This document shows positions 21,375 to 29,289 of a stretch of DNA of 32,400 bases, in pieces. The stretch is taken from the NCBI GenBank assembly GCA_023255165.1, contig JALRJD010000328.1, forward strand, positions 1-32,400. Reading direction: 5' to 3'. The notes beneath the pieces are model-generated. The model saw nothing but the letters and a program-made list of their open reading frames with translations, was not told where the DNA came from and made no database searches. A program made the position numbers and the translations under genes. This stretch comes from Porticoccaceae bacterium. Lineage in GTDB: Bacteria; Pseudomonadota; Gammaproteobacteria; Pseudomonadales; Porticoccaceae. The first letter of the stretch is position 1, and each line of letters begins with the position of its first letter.

Positions 21375-21827
21375 CTAAGGGAATTTAACCCAGCTCTGGC
21401 GCTCGTCGCGACGTGACTGCTTTTTATCGGTCTGCTCAACAAACACCACGTTGTGGATATCGTTGGCGCCCGGAAGGCGAAGTCGCTTGTTGGCGTACAT
21501 CCAGTTGGGGTTGCTGCGTTTAAAGGCATGGGGGTTGGCCTTGACCAGTGCCTGGCGCAGGATCGATTTTTTCACCGGCATATTGGGCATCATGCGCTTT
21601 AAAATCATATCCACGGTATCGCCGGGGCGCGTGGTGTAATAGCCGTCTTCACTTTTATTGGCCGCCAGTTTTGACTGCGTGCGCTGCACATCTTTAACCA
21701 GCTGCGCCAGGGCGCGCTCGGCATTTTCCGAAGCCAGCGCAGAGCCATTGCCACACAGGCAGAAAACCAGCGCGACCAGCGACCAACCACCGGCACCCGA
21801 AATTCGATGTAACCCTAAATTGCGCAT
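21375..21827 (-). CDS. Secreted LysM/FimV-N-like protein
   Basis: A 150-residue protein with an N-terminal signal sequence (about 1-32, hydrophobic core SLVALVFCLCGNGSALA). A LysM-type segment, residues 64-120, carries YTTRPGDTVDMILKRMMP, LRQALVKANPHAFKRSNPNWMYANKRLRLPG. This resembles the N-terminal LysM-like region of FimV more than a classic LysM. A short basic tail follows. LysM domains bind peptidoglycan, so it is probably periplasmic. It sits between flgT and the FliK-like gene in one operon, where Vibrio-type systems often have flgO. I infer an accessory part of the basal-body outer ring. It is not an enzyme as far as can be seen. Confidence 0.7.
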   Translation of the reverse strand: MRNLGLHRISGAGGWSLVALVFCLCGNGSALASENAERALAQLVKDVQRTQSKLAANKSEDGYYTTRPGDTVDMILKRMMPNMPVKKSILRQALVKANPHAFKRSNPNWMYANKRLRLPGANDIHNVVFVEQTDKKQSRRDERQSWVKFP

Positions 21828-21848
21828 AGCACTTTCCCCTGTCCTGAC

Positions 21849-23150
21849 TTAAAAATGGATTGCCACATAATGTGAAAAATTGTTGGTTGCCCGGCTGATG
21901 GCGCCAATATCGCCACCCTGGCCGCCGGCGATTGCCACCAGTGTCGCCGAATACGGGCTTACCTCTTGCACCTCGGCAAGCACCAGCTTGTCGATATCAT
22001 CGAGACTGGCTCCCTGCCCGGTAATCTGCGGCGTGCGGCTAAGCAAAAACTGATCCCCGGGCTGCACACCGGCGCGGGTTCCAGCATTAATTCTAATCTG
22101 CCCTGACTCGCCATGTACATCGCTCATATTACCGCTGGAGCGCATAGGCTCGCTGCCGGAGCGTGCATGGTAACCGCCGGAGCGAACATGATAATAATGC
22201 GGCGCACACTGCAAGGTCGTATCCAGCTGCGCGACAAACTCCCTGGCGATTACCGCCCACTGGCTGATAAAGTTTGGCGGCAGTTGCGACTTGTCGTATC
22301 CCCGCGGCAGCCTCGGGTATTCAATCTGCCCACGCTGGGTCAACATCACCTTGCCCAACTGCGGGTCGACAAGGCGCAATTCATAACCCAGCAGTTGCGC
22401 CGGCCAGGGCTGTCGGTCGGCCAGCGGTGCAATTTTGGAGCTGGTCCAGGACAGCGCATCGGCGCTGCGCTGACTGAGATAGTCCTGCGCACCCTTGATA
22501 CTGCGGGTAAATTCTTGCCGCGCCTCACGCAGCGCAATCTGAATCTCCCAGGGTGGACGGCTGTTGCCACTGGCGGACATGGCGCGATGGTAACCACTGG
22601 CAAAGTGCTGGCGCGGCGTGGCGGTCCAGGTTTCACTGCTGGTCAGCGCGGCACTGATATAGCGCTGCGACAATATCGCAACTTCACTTAAATAATGATC
22701 ACCAAGACGCGGGTTGCTATCGCCATAGGACACACTGACCAGCGCCTCGCGGCGCAGACCGGGACGTGCCATCGGGCATTCGCTAGCCGCCATGCTCGCT
22801 TCAAGGCTGGCGCTGCTCATACCCGCCTCTTCCAGATAAGAGAGTACTCGCACACCGCGCACCTGGGAGTGGCTGGTCACGATCGAAGATTCGTGCAGCA
22901 CACCCAACTCATCAATATAGGCGCTGCTGGCCAGCTTTAAATCCGCACCCAAACTAAGGTCGATCAACGCCTGTTTGATCGACTCAAGACGACGGTCCGC
23001 ATCCGGGACAGCGCGATCGAAGGCGCCTAATTCATCAGCAGCTTGGCCAGCAGCAGGGTCAGCAGCCTGCGGGCCTGCGCAAAACAGCAGCGCAAGCAGC
23101 ACCCACTGGCGAGCGATCGACGCGGGGGATATGAATAAGCACTTGCTCAC
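21849..23150 (-). CDS. flgT: Flagellar H-ring protein FlgT
   Basis: A 433-residue protein with a GTG start and an N-terminal signal sequence (about 1-30, VLLALLFCAGPQAADP). The N-terminal domain (about 55-130) and the C-terminal domain (about 350-433, RINAGTRAGVQPGDQFLLS and LAEVQEVSPYSATLVAI) fit FlgT. In Vibrio, FlgT forms the H ring around the L/P rings and helps assemble FlgO/FlgP and the T ring. A Tyr-His-x-Arg-Ser-Gly repeat sits near residues 315-340, just before the C-terminal domain. It follows flgP by 26 bases. The ribosome-binding site at the GTG is weak. Confidence 0.8.
   Translation of the reverse strand: MSKCLFISPASIARQWVLLALLFCAGPQAADPAAGQAADELGAFDRAVPDADRRLESIKQALIDLSLGADLKLASSAYIDELGVLHESSIVTSHSQVRGVRVLSYLEEAGMSSASLEASMAASECPMARPGLRREALVSVSYGDSNPRLGDHYLSEVAILSQRYISAALTSSETWTATPRQHFASGYHRAMSASGNSRPPWEIQIALREARQEFTRSIKGAQDYLSQRSADALSWTSSKIAPLADRQPWPAQLLGYELRLVDPQLGKVMLTQRGQIEYPRLPRGYDKSQLPPNFISQWAVIAREFVAQLDTTLQCAPHYYHVRSGGYHARSGSEPMRSSGNMSDVHGESGQIRINAGTRAGVQPGDQFLLSRTPQITGQGASLDDIDKLVLAEVQEVSPYSATLVAIAGGQGGDIGAISRATNNFSHYVAIHF
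22128..22197. repeat. In-frame short repeat within flgT
   Basis: About three imperfect 21-24-base units encode YHVRSGG, YHARSGSE and PMRSSGN. The array lies in a linker before the C-terminal domain of FlgT and keeps the frame. It looks like a slippage expansion similar to the intergenic arrays. Confidence 0.6.
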
Positions 23151-23176
23151 GGCTTTAACTCTGTCACCGACAAGTG

Positions 23177-23653
23177 TCAGGCGCCGGGACGGCTGGTCAT
23201 CTGCTCCAGATAGAGCGTGCGCAAATCCCGGACAATATCGCGATCGAGGGACATGGTGACTTCATAGGTGTCCTCTCCCACCGGCGTGATGCTGACCAGA
23301 TGGGCACCGTAGATCACACCCTGCACGCGGGCGCGGAAGGTATCGTTTTCAACTACCAGTTGGCCAACCGTGGTGTTGGCATCCAGATACTGGCCATAGA
23401 CCTGCTCCATCAATGATCTGTAGGCATCCAGTTTTGACGCCCGGATCGACAGCAGTCGCTGTTGCGCGGGATTGTCGTGGGGCTGCACGCTGATTACCGC
23501 ATAACCAGTGGCGAGAATATTGCCCTTTTCGCTAACCAGCGTCTCGACCACGGCGGCGTTATATTCGTCCATGGTCAGTGAGCAGCTTGCCAACAGCGTA
23601 ACGGCGGTTCCCAGAAGGGTGATTTTCAAACTTTTCAATAGCGGTGTTTTCAT
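23177..23653 (-). CDS. flgP: FlgP-like outer-membrane lipoprotein (LPP20 family)
   Basis: A 158-residue protein. ATG 23653 is chosen because it starts a lipoprotein signal peptide (MKTPLLKSLKITLLGTAVTLLASC, lipobox LASC, Cys 24), and AGGA lies six bases upstream. The longer open frame adds 26 residues that would block the signal. The mature part contains ATGYAVISVQPHDNPAQQRLLSIRASKLDAYRSLMEQVYG, typical of the LPP20/FlgP family. FlgP is an outer-membrane component of the H ring or basal disk in Vibrio and Campylobacter. It is the first gene of the flgP-flgT-LysM-FliK-FhlB operon. Confidence 0.82.
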   Translation of the reverse strand: MKTPLLKSLKITLLGTAVTLLASCSLTMDEYNAAVVETLVSEKGNILATGYAVISVQPHDNPAQQRLLSIRASKLDAYRSLMEQVYGQYLDANTTVGQLVVENDTFRARVQGVIYGAHLVSITPVGEDTYEVTMSLDRDIVRDLRTLYLEQMTSRPGA

Positions 23654-23698
23654 GATGAGTCCTGCTACGGTCGAATCAGTTAACTGCCGTCGGGTTAG

Positions 23699-23713
23699 GC
23701 TAACGGCGACCCA
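23699..23713 (-). promoter_or_regulatory. Candidate sigma-54 promoter of the flgP operon
   Basis: On the minus strand TGGGTCG-CCGT-TAGC gives GG and GC exactly ten bases apart and conserves most of the consensus TGGCACG-N4-TTGC. Transcription would start near 23687, about 34 bases before the flgP ATG. The position is good, but the -12 box is TAGC instead of TTGC. Confidence 0.4.
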
Positions 23714-23819
23714 GCTCTGTCCGTGCTGCAAAGCTGAAGTCTCTGTGGTTTTAACATCGACAGTTTGTGGCTGGTCTTTAGGCTTGAGCGCGGTTTATGT
23801 AGCCGGCTTTATTTTAGGT

Positions 23820-23861
23820 GCTTTTAGTTTCGGGCTTTTAGTTTCGGGCTTTTAGTTTCGG
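23820..23861. repeat. 14-bp tandem repeat, three exact copies
   Basis: GCTTTTAGTTTCGG occurs three times in a row (23820-23833, 23834-23847, 23848-23861) between the two divergent promoters. Copies are identical, which points to recent expansion. Confidence 0.9.
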
Positions 23862-23969
23862 GCTGTGAGTTACGCAGTTTAGGTCAACAGCTCTATGTCG
23901 CCAACGTGTTGCAAAAGTGCGGCGTCACCGAGAATCACCTGCAATCCATTTTCATTTTCGCAAATTCTC

Positions 23970-23985
23970 TGGCACAGATATTGCT
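23970..23985 (+). promoter_or_regulatory. Sigma-54 promoter of flhA
   Basis: TGGCAC-AGATA-TTGCT is an essentially perfect match to the sigma-54 consensus, with GG (23971-23972) and GC (23983-23984) ten bases apart. Transcription would start near 23996, about 60 bases before the flhA ATG. Confidence 0.85.
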
Positions 23986-24056
23986 ATCTCTGGATATGAA
24001 AAGAATTTTCAGCCATCGCTGAATTTTAACTTGTTGTTTTTAATGGGCTTTATTTA

Positions 24057-26162
24057 ATGGCTAGTGCAATACTGTCAAACATACGACAGGATATGTCGAA
24101 AATCGAACTGTCTACACTGGGTGTTCCGGCGCTGGTCTTGCTGATTATTTCGATGTTGATCCTGCCGCTGCCATCATTTCTGCTCGATTTTTTGTTTACC
24201 TTTAATATTATTATCGGCCTGGTGATCATTATGGTCGCCATCAACAGTTCCAAGCCCCTCGACTTTTCATCCTTTCCCTCGATTCTGCTACTCGCCACCA
24301 TGTTGCGGCTCGGCCTCAATGTCGCCTCGACGCGGCTGGTGCTGGTAAAAGGTCACGAAGGCCCGGATGCAGCGGGCAAGGTTATTGAGGCGTTTGGCGA
24401 ATTTGTTATCGCCGGCAACTATCTGGTCGGTTTTATTATCTTCTCGATTTTGATGATTATTAATTTTATCGTTGTCACCAAAGGTGCCGGACGGGTTTCG
24501 GAGGTGATCGCACGCTTTACTCTGGATGCAATGCCGGGCAAGCAGATGGCGATTGATGCCGATTTGAACGCCGGTGTTATCGATCAGGAGACCGCCAAGC
24601 GGCGGCGTGAGGAGATTTCCCAGGAATCGGACTTCTTTGGCTCGATGGACGGTGCTTCGAAATTTGTTCGCGGTGACGCCATCGCAGGTCTGTTGATTTT
24701 GATTATCAATATTGTCGGCGGTCTGATTATCGGTATCGGCCAGCACGATATGAGCTTCTCCGACGCCGGCCGCATCTATGTTCTGCTGACCATTGGTGAT
24801 GGTCTGGTGGCACAGATCCCGTCACTGCTGTTATCTCTGGCCACCGCAATTATTGTGACCAGGGTAACCACCTCCGAGTCGATGTCTGAACAGGCCAAAA
24901 GCCAGCTCAACAACCCGATGGCCTTTTTTGTCGCGGCGGGCATTTTGATGCTGCTCGGGCTGGTTCCAGGCATGCCGCACCTGATGTTTTTGGGGCTTGG
25001 CGCCGGCGCTGCAGTGCTCGGTTATTTTCTCGCTCAGGCCAAACAGGCCTACGAGGTCAACGCAACTCTGGAAACCGCCTCCACGGAAACCGAAAAAGCC
25101 AACAAGGAAGAGCTCGGTTGGGATGATGTGGACCAGGTTGATCTGGTCGGTCTGGATATTGGCTACGGGCTGATCCCGCTGGTCAATCCGGATGCCGGCG
25201 GTCAGCTGTTATCGCGGGTTAAAGGGGTGCGCAAAAAACTCTCGGCGGAGCTGGGTTTTTTAATTCAGCCGATTCGCATCCGCGACAATCTCGACCTGGC
25301 CCCGGATGTCTACCATATCGTGATGAACGGCGTGGTGCGCGGCAAAGGCGAAATCAAAGTCGGCCGCGAGATGGCGATCAATCCCGGTCAGGTGCATGGC
25401 CAGTTGGAAGGAACCGCCACCAAAGAGCCCGCCTTTGGTCTCGATGCCGTGTGGATCGACCCCAGCCAGCGCGACTACGCACGCACCCTCGGCTACACCG
25501 TGGTCGATTCGGCCACCGCAATCGCAACCCATCTCAACACATTGCTGCGCGGCAACTCCTCGGAACTGCTCAGCCATGATGAAACCCAACAGCTACTCGA
25601 CAAGGTTGCGGCGCGCGCGCCAAAGCTGGTAGAAGATCTGGTGCCGGACAAACTGCCACTGGCAACCATCACCAAAGTGCTGCAAAACATTCTCGATGAA
25701 TCGGTTTCGGTTCGCGATATGCGCACCATTATTGAGGTGCTCTCCACCGAGAGCGCACACACTCAGGATGCCGATGCCCTGACCGCCGCGGTGCGGCCAC
25801 GACTCGGGCGGATGATTGTGCAGGGGCTGGTTGAAATTAATGACAACCTGCCGGTGATCACCCTCGAGCCCTCGCTGGAACAGATGCTGCACAACGTGCT
25901 GCAGCAGAGCAGCAGCAATCAGGGTTTGATTATTGAACCGAAACTGGCGGAAGGACTGTTTAAAGCGCTGGCTGAAAATACCCAACAAGTTGAAAACCAG
26001 GGGCTGCCCGCGGTGCTGGTGGTATCGCCCGGCATTCGTCCCTGGCTGTCAAAAATCATTCGTCACCGACTCAGCGATCTGACGGTTCTCTCTTATAGCG
26101 AGATTCCCGAAGACCAGGCTGTGAAAGTGGTGGCAACTGTTAATGTCGATGAAGAAAATTAA
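24057..26162 (+). CDS. flhA: Flagellar export gate protein FlhA
   Basis: A 701-residue protein of family length. The N-terminal half (about 20-335) has around eight hydrophobic segments and the FHIPEP-family stretch ATMLRLGLNVASTRLVLVKGHEGPDAAGKVIEAFGEFV. The cytoplasmic half (about 360-701) contains LLSRVKGVRKKLSAELGFLIQP, the segment SVRDMRTIIEVLSTES, and the ending ALAENTQQVENQGLPAVLVVSP. FlhA is the cytoplasmic docking ring of the flagellar type III export gate. It heads flhA-flhF-flhG-fliA. It is not preceded here by flhB, which in many relatives lies directly upstream. Its ribosome-binding site is weak. Confidence 0.96.
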   Translation: MASAILSNIRQDMSKIELSTLGVPALVLLIISMLILPLPSFLLDFLFTFNIIIGLVIIMVAINSSKPLDFSSFPSILLLATMLRLGLNVASTRLVLVKGHEGPDAAGKVIEAFGEFVIAGNYLVGFIIFSILMIINFIVVTKGAGRVSEVIARFTLDAMPGKQMAIDADLNAGVIDQETAKRRREEISQESDFFGSMDGASKFVRGDAIAGLLILIINIVGGLIIGIGQHDMSFSDAGRIYVLLTIGDGLVAQIPSLLLSLATAIIVTRVTTSESMSEQAKSQLNNPMAFFVAAGILMLLGLVPGMPHLMFLGLGAGAAVLGYFLAQAKQAYEVNATLETASTETEKANKEELGWDDVDQVDLVGLDIGYGLIPLVNPDAGGQLLSRVKGVRKKLSAELGFLIQPIRIRDNLDLAPDVYHIVMNGVVRGKGEIKVGREMAINPGQVHGQLEGTATKEPAFGLDAVWIDPSQRDYARTLGYTVVDSATAIATHLNTLLRGNSSELLSHDETQQLLDKVAARAPKLVEDLVPDKLPLATITKVLQNILDESVSVRDMRTIIEVLSTESAHTQDADALTAAVRPRLGRMIVQGLVEINDNLPVITLEPSLEQMLHNVLQQSSSNQGLIIEPKLAEGLFKALAENTQQVENQGLPAVLVVSPGIRPWLSKIIRHRLSDLTVLSYSEIPEDQAVKVVATVNVDEEN

Positions 26163-26179
26163 TACAAGGTAATTGAACG

Positions 26180-27505
26180 ATGGAACTACAACGCATTCTG
26201 GCCCGAGACACCCGCAGCGCAATGGAAAAAGTGCTCAACCTCTATGGTGAAGACGCGATGATTGTCGCCAACAACAAAGTCAAAGGTCAGACTGAAATTA
26301 TTGTCGCAATCGATCTGGTATCCGAGGTGAAAGCGGCACTCAGCAAAGCGCCGGAACAGGCGGCCATTGTTCACAAAACGATCAATCACGACATCAGCAG
26401 CTTTGGCTCGCTGATCGAAGCGCAAATATCCGGCCAGGCCGGAGCGCCAGCGCAGGATGCTGTTGAAGACAGTGCCACAGACAGCGCAATGACGTTTGGC
26501 ACCGCCTTTCAACCCGTCAGCGAAATCATTAGCGCTCCGCCGAAGCCCGCGCGAGATCCATTGATTGAGACCCCTCTGGAGCAGGTCAGCCAGGCTCTGA
26601 ATGGCGAAAACTACAAAGAGGCCGCCGACCGCGAATACTTAAAAGCCCGCGAGATTGTCGATCTGGTGAAACAGGAGCTGAGCCTGATGCGCAGCGAATT
26701 TAAACTGGCACAACAAAAAGATTCCTGGAGCGGCACCCTGGCGGTTGCCGAAGAGATGCGCCCGCTGGTTGAAGCATTTAATGAAACCGGTATGCCTCTG
26801 GGTCTGCGCGAATCGGTGATTGAAGTGATCAACCAGAGTACTTCAATGAGTGAGGCCATCGCGGAAATCAACTCTGCGATTGGCGATGAGATCGAATCTG
26901 TCGATCTGCTCGATAACCTGCACGGCGTGCATATTATTGCCGGCAGTTCCGGATCTGGTAAAACCCTGATGGCCGGCCGTTTGGCGAAACAGATGGCGCA
27001 AAAGTACGGCGAGGACCAGGTGGCACTGATCAGCTTTAACGATGCCCGCATCGGCGCCTGGGCCCAGACACAATTAATTGGCTCACAGGCCGGAGTAGAG
27101 ACCTTTCGCGCCAGTTCGATCGACATGCTGATGCAGCTGGTCGCCGAAATCGGCGAACGCAAATTGGTACTGATTGACACCTCCGGCGTCGATATCGAAA
27201 GCCATATCAACCAACTCGGCAGCGTGCTGCCCGAGGCGCAAAAACATCTGGTGGTGGCGGCGGATGCATCGGAAGCGTCGGCAAAACGACAGTTGAAAAG
27301 TGATGGCGTGCAGTGGGATTCGGTGATGCTTTCGCGCTTCGAAGGTGATGTTCATCCCTGGGCGGTTATCTATCTGTTATTAAGTAATCCGGTGCCACTG
27401 TCAGTGGCTGCGATGCATCCAACCATTGCCGACAGCGCGACCCCGCTGGACGGATTTAGACTGGCGGAGCAGGCTCTTTCGCAACTGCCTCTGCGCTTCG
27501 TTTAA
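26180..27505 (+). CDS. flhF: Polar flagellar placement GTPase FlhF, with divergent G motifs
   Basis: A 441-residue SRP-type GTPase. The N-terminal B domain begins MELQRILARDTRSAMEKVLNLYGEDAMIVANNKVKG. A low-conservation linker and helical N domain follow, then the G domain (about 250-441). FlhF marks the cell pole for flagellar assembly. The P-loop GSSGSGKT (255-262) is intact, but other motifs deviate: DTSG (333-336) without the following Arg of the usual DTAGR, and SRFEGD (385-390) where TKLDE, the guanine-recognition motif, is expected. The G2-like stretch NDARIGA keeps the Asp, Arg and Gly. Nucleotide specificity or hydrolysis may therefore be altered. It starts 17 bases after flhA. Confidence 0.9.
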   Translation: MELQRILARDTRSAMEKVLNLYGEDAMIVANNKVKGQTEIIVAIDLVSEVKAALSKAPEQAAIVHKTINHDISSFGSLIEAQISGQAGAPAQDAVEDSATDSAMTFGTAFQPVSEIISAPPKPARDPLIETPLEQVSQALNGENYKEAADREYLKAREIVDLVKQELSLMRSEFKLAQQKDSWSGTLAVAEEMRPLVEAFNETGMPLGLRESVIEVINQSTSMSEAIAEINSAIGDEIESVDLLDNLHGVHIIAGSSGSGKTLMAGRLAKQMAQKYGEDQVALISFNDARIGAWAQTQLIGSQAGVETFRASSIDMLMQLVAEIGERKLVLIDTSGVDIESHINQLGSVLPEAQKHLVVAADASEASAKRQLKSDGVQWDSVMLSRFEGDVHPWAVIYLLLSNPVPLSVAAMHPTIADSATPLDGFRLAEQALSQLPLRFV

Positions 27506-27545
27506 GCGCGCATTTCGTTTGACTAGGTATGGGGGATAAACGAAA

Positions 27546-27665
27546 ATGGACGCTTCCAGCATAAAAAGAATAAATGTAGCTGCACAGCCATACCGGCAGC
27601 CTATTCAGCAAAGCACTTCAATATTTTCAGCACAGGGATCTTCAGTGCGCCAGGCGCGGCTTTAG
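27546..27665 (+). CDS. Possible small protein between flhF and flhG
   Basis: ATG 27546 opens a 39-residue frame, MDASSIKRINVAAQPYRQPI..., ending QGSSVRQARL at a TAG. A G-rich Shine-Dalgarno-like stretch (GGGGGA) lies about 11 bases upstream. The flhF-flhG gap is 214 bases, long for this tightly packed operon. It has the same frame as flhG, but two in-frame stops separate them, so it is not a simple N-terminal extension. No family is recognised. It may be a small regulator, an upstream reading frame or chance. Confidence 0.35.
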   Translation: MDASSIKRINVAAQPYRQPIQQSTSIFSAQGSSVRQARL

Positions 27666-27719
27666 ATTGCGCGTGTACAACCAATAGCATTAATTTCACA
27701 CGAGTTGAAATAAATAACT

Positions 27720-28547
27720 ATGAGCACAGCGGCCACACAGATTATCGGCGTTGCCAGCGGCAAAGGGGGAGTCGGCAAGACCACCGTCTCCATTAACCTC
27801 GCCGTGAAACTGGCATCGCTCGGTAAAAAGGTGATGATCTTTGACGCCGACCTGGGGCTGGCAAATGCCCAGCTGGCGCTCGGTATCCGTGCGCCCTTCA
27901 ATTTTAGCCATGTACTGTCTGGCGAGAAAACCCTGAGCGAAGTGATTATTGAAGGGCCGTCCGGCGTCAAGCTGGTGCCCGGTGCCAGTGGTATCCAGCG
28001 CATGGCGGCGCTGGGGCCGCAAGAAACGGCAGGCATTATCCAGGTATTTTCCGAGCTCGAAGACGAGCTGGACTATCTGATTGTCGATGTGGCGGCCGGA
28101 CTTTCCGATTCTGTTATGGCCTTTATGAGCGCCTGCCAATACCGGGTGGTGGTACTGAAAAACGAGCCCTACTCAATTGCCGACGCCTACAGCACCATCA
28201 AGGTAATGATGCAGGAATACAACCTCGACCGTATTTACCTGGTACCCAACGGCGTTGAATCACAACGTGAAGGCCAGCGTCTCTACACCAGCATTAATAC
28301 CGTGGTGCAAAACTTCCTCAACGGGCAGGTTAAATATTTGCACTCGATCAGCGCCGACAGCATGGTGGTACAGGCGATGAAGGCCTCGCAGCCACTGGTC
28401 TCGTACTCCCCCGCTTCACTTGCCGCGAGGGATTTTGGCGATCTGGCCAAGAGAATTATGCAGCTCGAGCCGGATGTTCCACTGAATGGCAATATCCAGT
28501 TTTTTGTTGAACGTGTTGCTGCGCAATTGGCAGCCAAGGTTTCGTAA
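27720..28547 (+). CDS. flhG: Flagellar number regulator FlhG/FleN (MinD-like ATPase)
   Basis: A 275-residue protein of FleN length. The deviant Walker A motif SGKGGVGKTT (residues 13-22) and the DADLGLANAQLALG motif identify the MinD/ParA superfamily. DYLIVDVAAGLSDSV is the Walker B region, and FFVERVAAQL is the FleN-like C-terminus. FlhG limits flagellar number by acting on FlhF and, in Pseudomonas and Vibrio, by antagonising the master regulator FleQ/FlrA. It follows flhF and is three bases from fliA. No strong ribosome-binding site is seen before the ATG. The N-terminus lacks a long extension. Confidence 0.93.
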   Translation: MSTAATQIIGVASGKGGVGKTTVSINLAVKLASLGKKVMIFDADLGLANAQLALGIRAPFNFSHVLSGEKTLSEVIIEGPSGVKLVPGASGIQRMAALGPQETAGIIQVFSELEDELDYLIVDVAAGLSDSVMAFMSACQYRVVVLKNEPYSIADAYSTIKVMMQEYNLDRIYLVPNGVESQREGQRLYTSINTVVQNFLNGQVKYLHSISADSMVVQAMKASQPLVSYSPASLAARDFGDLAKRIMQLEPDVPLNGNIQFFVERVAAQLAAKVS

Positions 28548-28549
28548 TT

Positions 28550-29275
28550 ATGTCTGACGCCAGAGTCTACGAAGAAATCCAGAACGGCAGTCAGCCCAGC
28601 ACCTCGCTGGTTGACCATATCGGGCTGGTCAAGCGCGTGGCTCTGCACCTTAAAGCCCGGCTACCCGCCTTTATGGAGCTCGAAGAACTGATTCAGGTTG
28701 GCATGATCGGTCTGATTGAAGCGGACAAATCCTTTGATGGCAGCAAGGGCGTCGACTTTGAAGTATTTGCCAAAAATCGTATTCGCGGCGCTATTCTCGA
28801 TCAGGTGCGCAAGATGTCTTATCTGCCGCGCTCGGCGATTGTCAGCATTCGCGAACACAATGAGGCCACCGAGGCGCTGACCGGCGAACTCGGCCGCGCA
28901 CCAACTCAGTCGGAGCTGGCCGATTTTATGGGTAAAGACCCGGAGACGTTCCAGAAAGAGCGCACCCACGCGCACCGGTTTCAGACGGTATCGCTGGAAA
29001 CCCAGTTGCCGGAATCTGTCGATCTGCCCACCGCCTATGGCAATGAGCAGGAAGATGGACTGGTGGAAGAACAATTTATGCAGGCGCTGGCGACCTCCAT
29101 CGGCAATCTGCCAGAGCGCGACCGCACCGTGGTCTCGCTCTACTATGTCGAAGAGATGAACCTCAAGGAAATCGGCGCGGTGCTGGAAATCAGTGAGTCC
29201 AGAGTGAGCCAAATTCTCTCCGCTTGCGTTAATAAACTGCGCGTGCAAATGCATGACCATGTTTCAGATGAATAA
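28550..29275 (+). CDS. fliA: Flagellar sigma factor FliA (sigma-28)
   Basis: A 241-residue sigma factor of usual length. Region 2 contains ELIQVGMIGLIEADKSFD and FAKNRIRGAILDQVRKM (about 45-88). Region 3 contains EATEALTGELGRAPTQSELADFMG. Region 4 is a helix-turn-helix, NLPERDRTVVSLYYVEEMNLKEIGAVLEISESRVSQI (about 185-225). FliA directs late flagellar genes, probably including flaG (promoter at 420) and flagellin 2. FlgM (18986) is its anti-sigma factor. Its start is adjacent to the flhG stop codon, so the two are co-translated. Confidence 0.95.
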   Translation: MSDARVYEEIQNGSQPSTSLVDHIGLVKRVALHLKARLPAFMELEELIQVGMIGLIEADKSFDGSKGVDFEVFAKNRIRGAILDQVRKMSYLPRSAIVSIREHNEATEALTGELGRAPTQSELADFMGKDPETFQKERTHAHRFQTVSLETQLPESVDLPTAYGNEQEDGLVEEQFMQALATSIGNLPERDRTVVSLYYVEEMNLKEIGAVLEISESRVSQILSACVNKLRVQMHDHVSDE

Positions 29276-29289
29276 ATCAGGATAATAAA

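Larger units (their letters stand above)
23654..24056. other. Divergent intergenic region between flgP and flhA
   Basis: 403 bases with no convincing gene; short open frames here lack ribosome-binding sites and family features. It contains a candidate leftward sigma-54 promoter (23699-23713), a 14-bp tandem repeat (23820-23861) and a clear rightward sigma-54 promoter (23970-23985). Confidence 0.7.

Noticed and set aside
22113..22691. 192-residue rightward frame opposite flgT
   Set aside because: Antisense to FlgT with no supporting site or family; a shadow frame.
27546..27719. N-terminal extension of FlhG through the flhF-flhG gap
   Set aside because: Although in the same frame, a TAG at 27663 and a TAA further on interrupt it, and FlhG is full length from ATG 27720.
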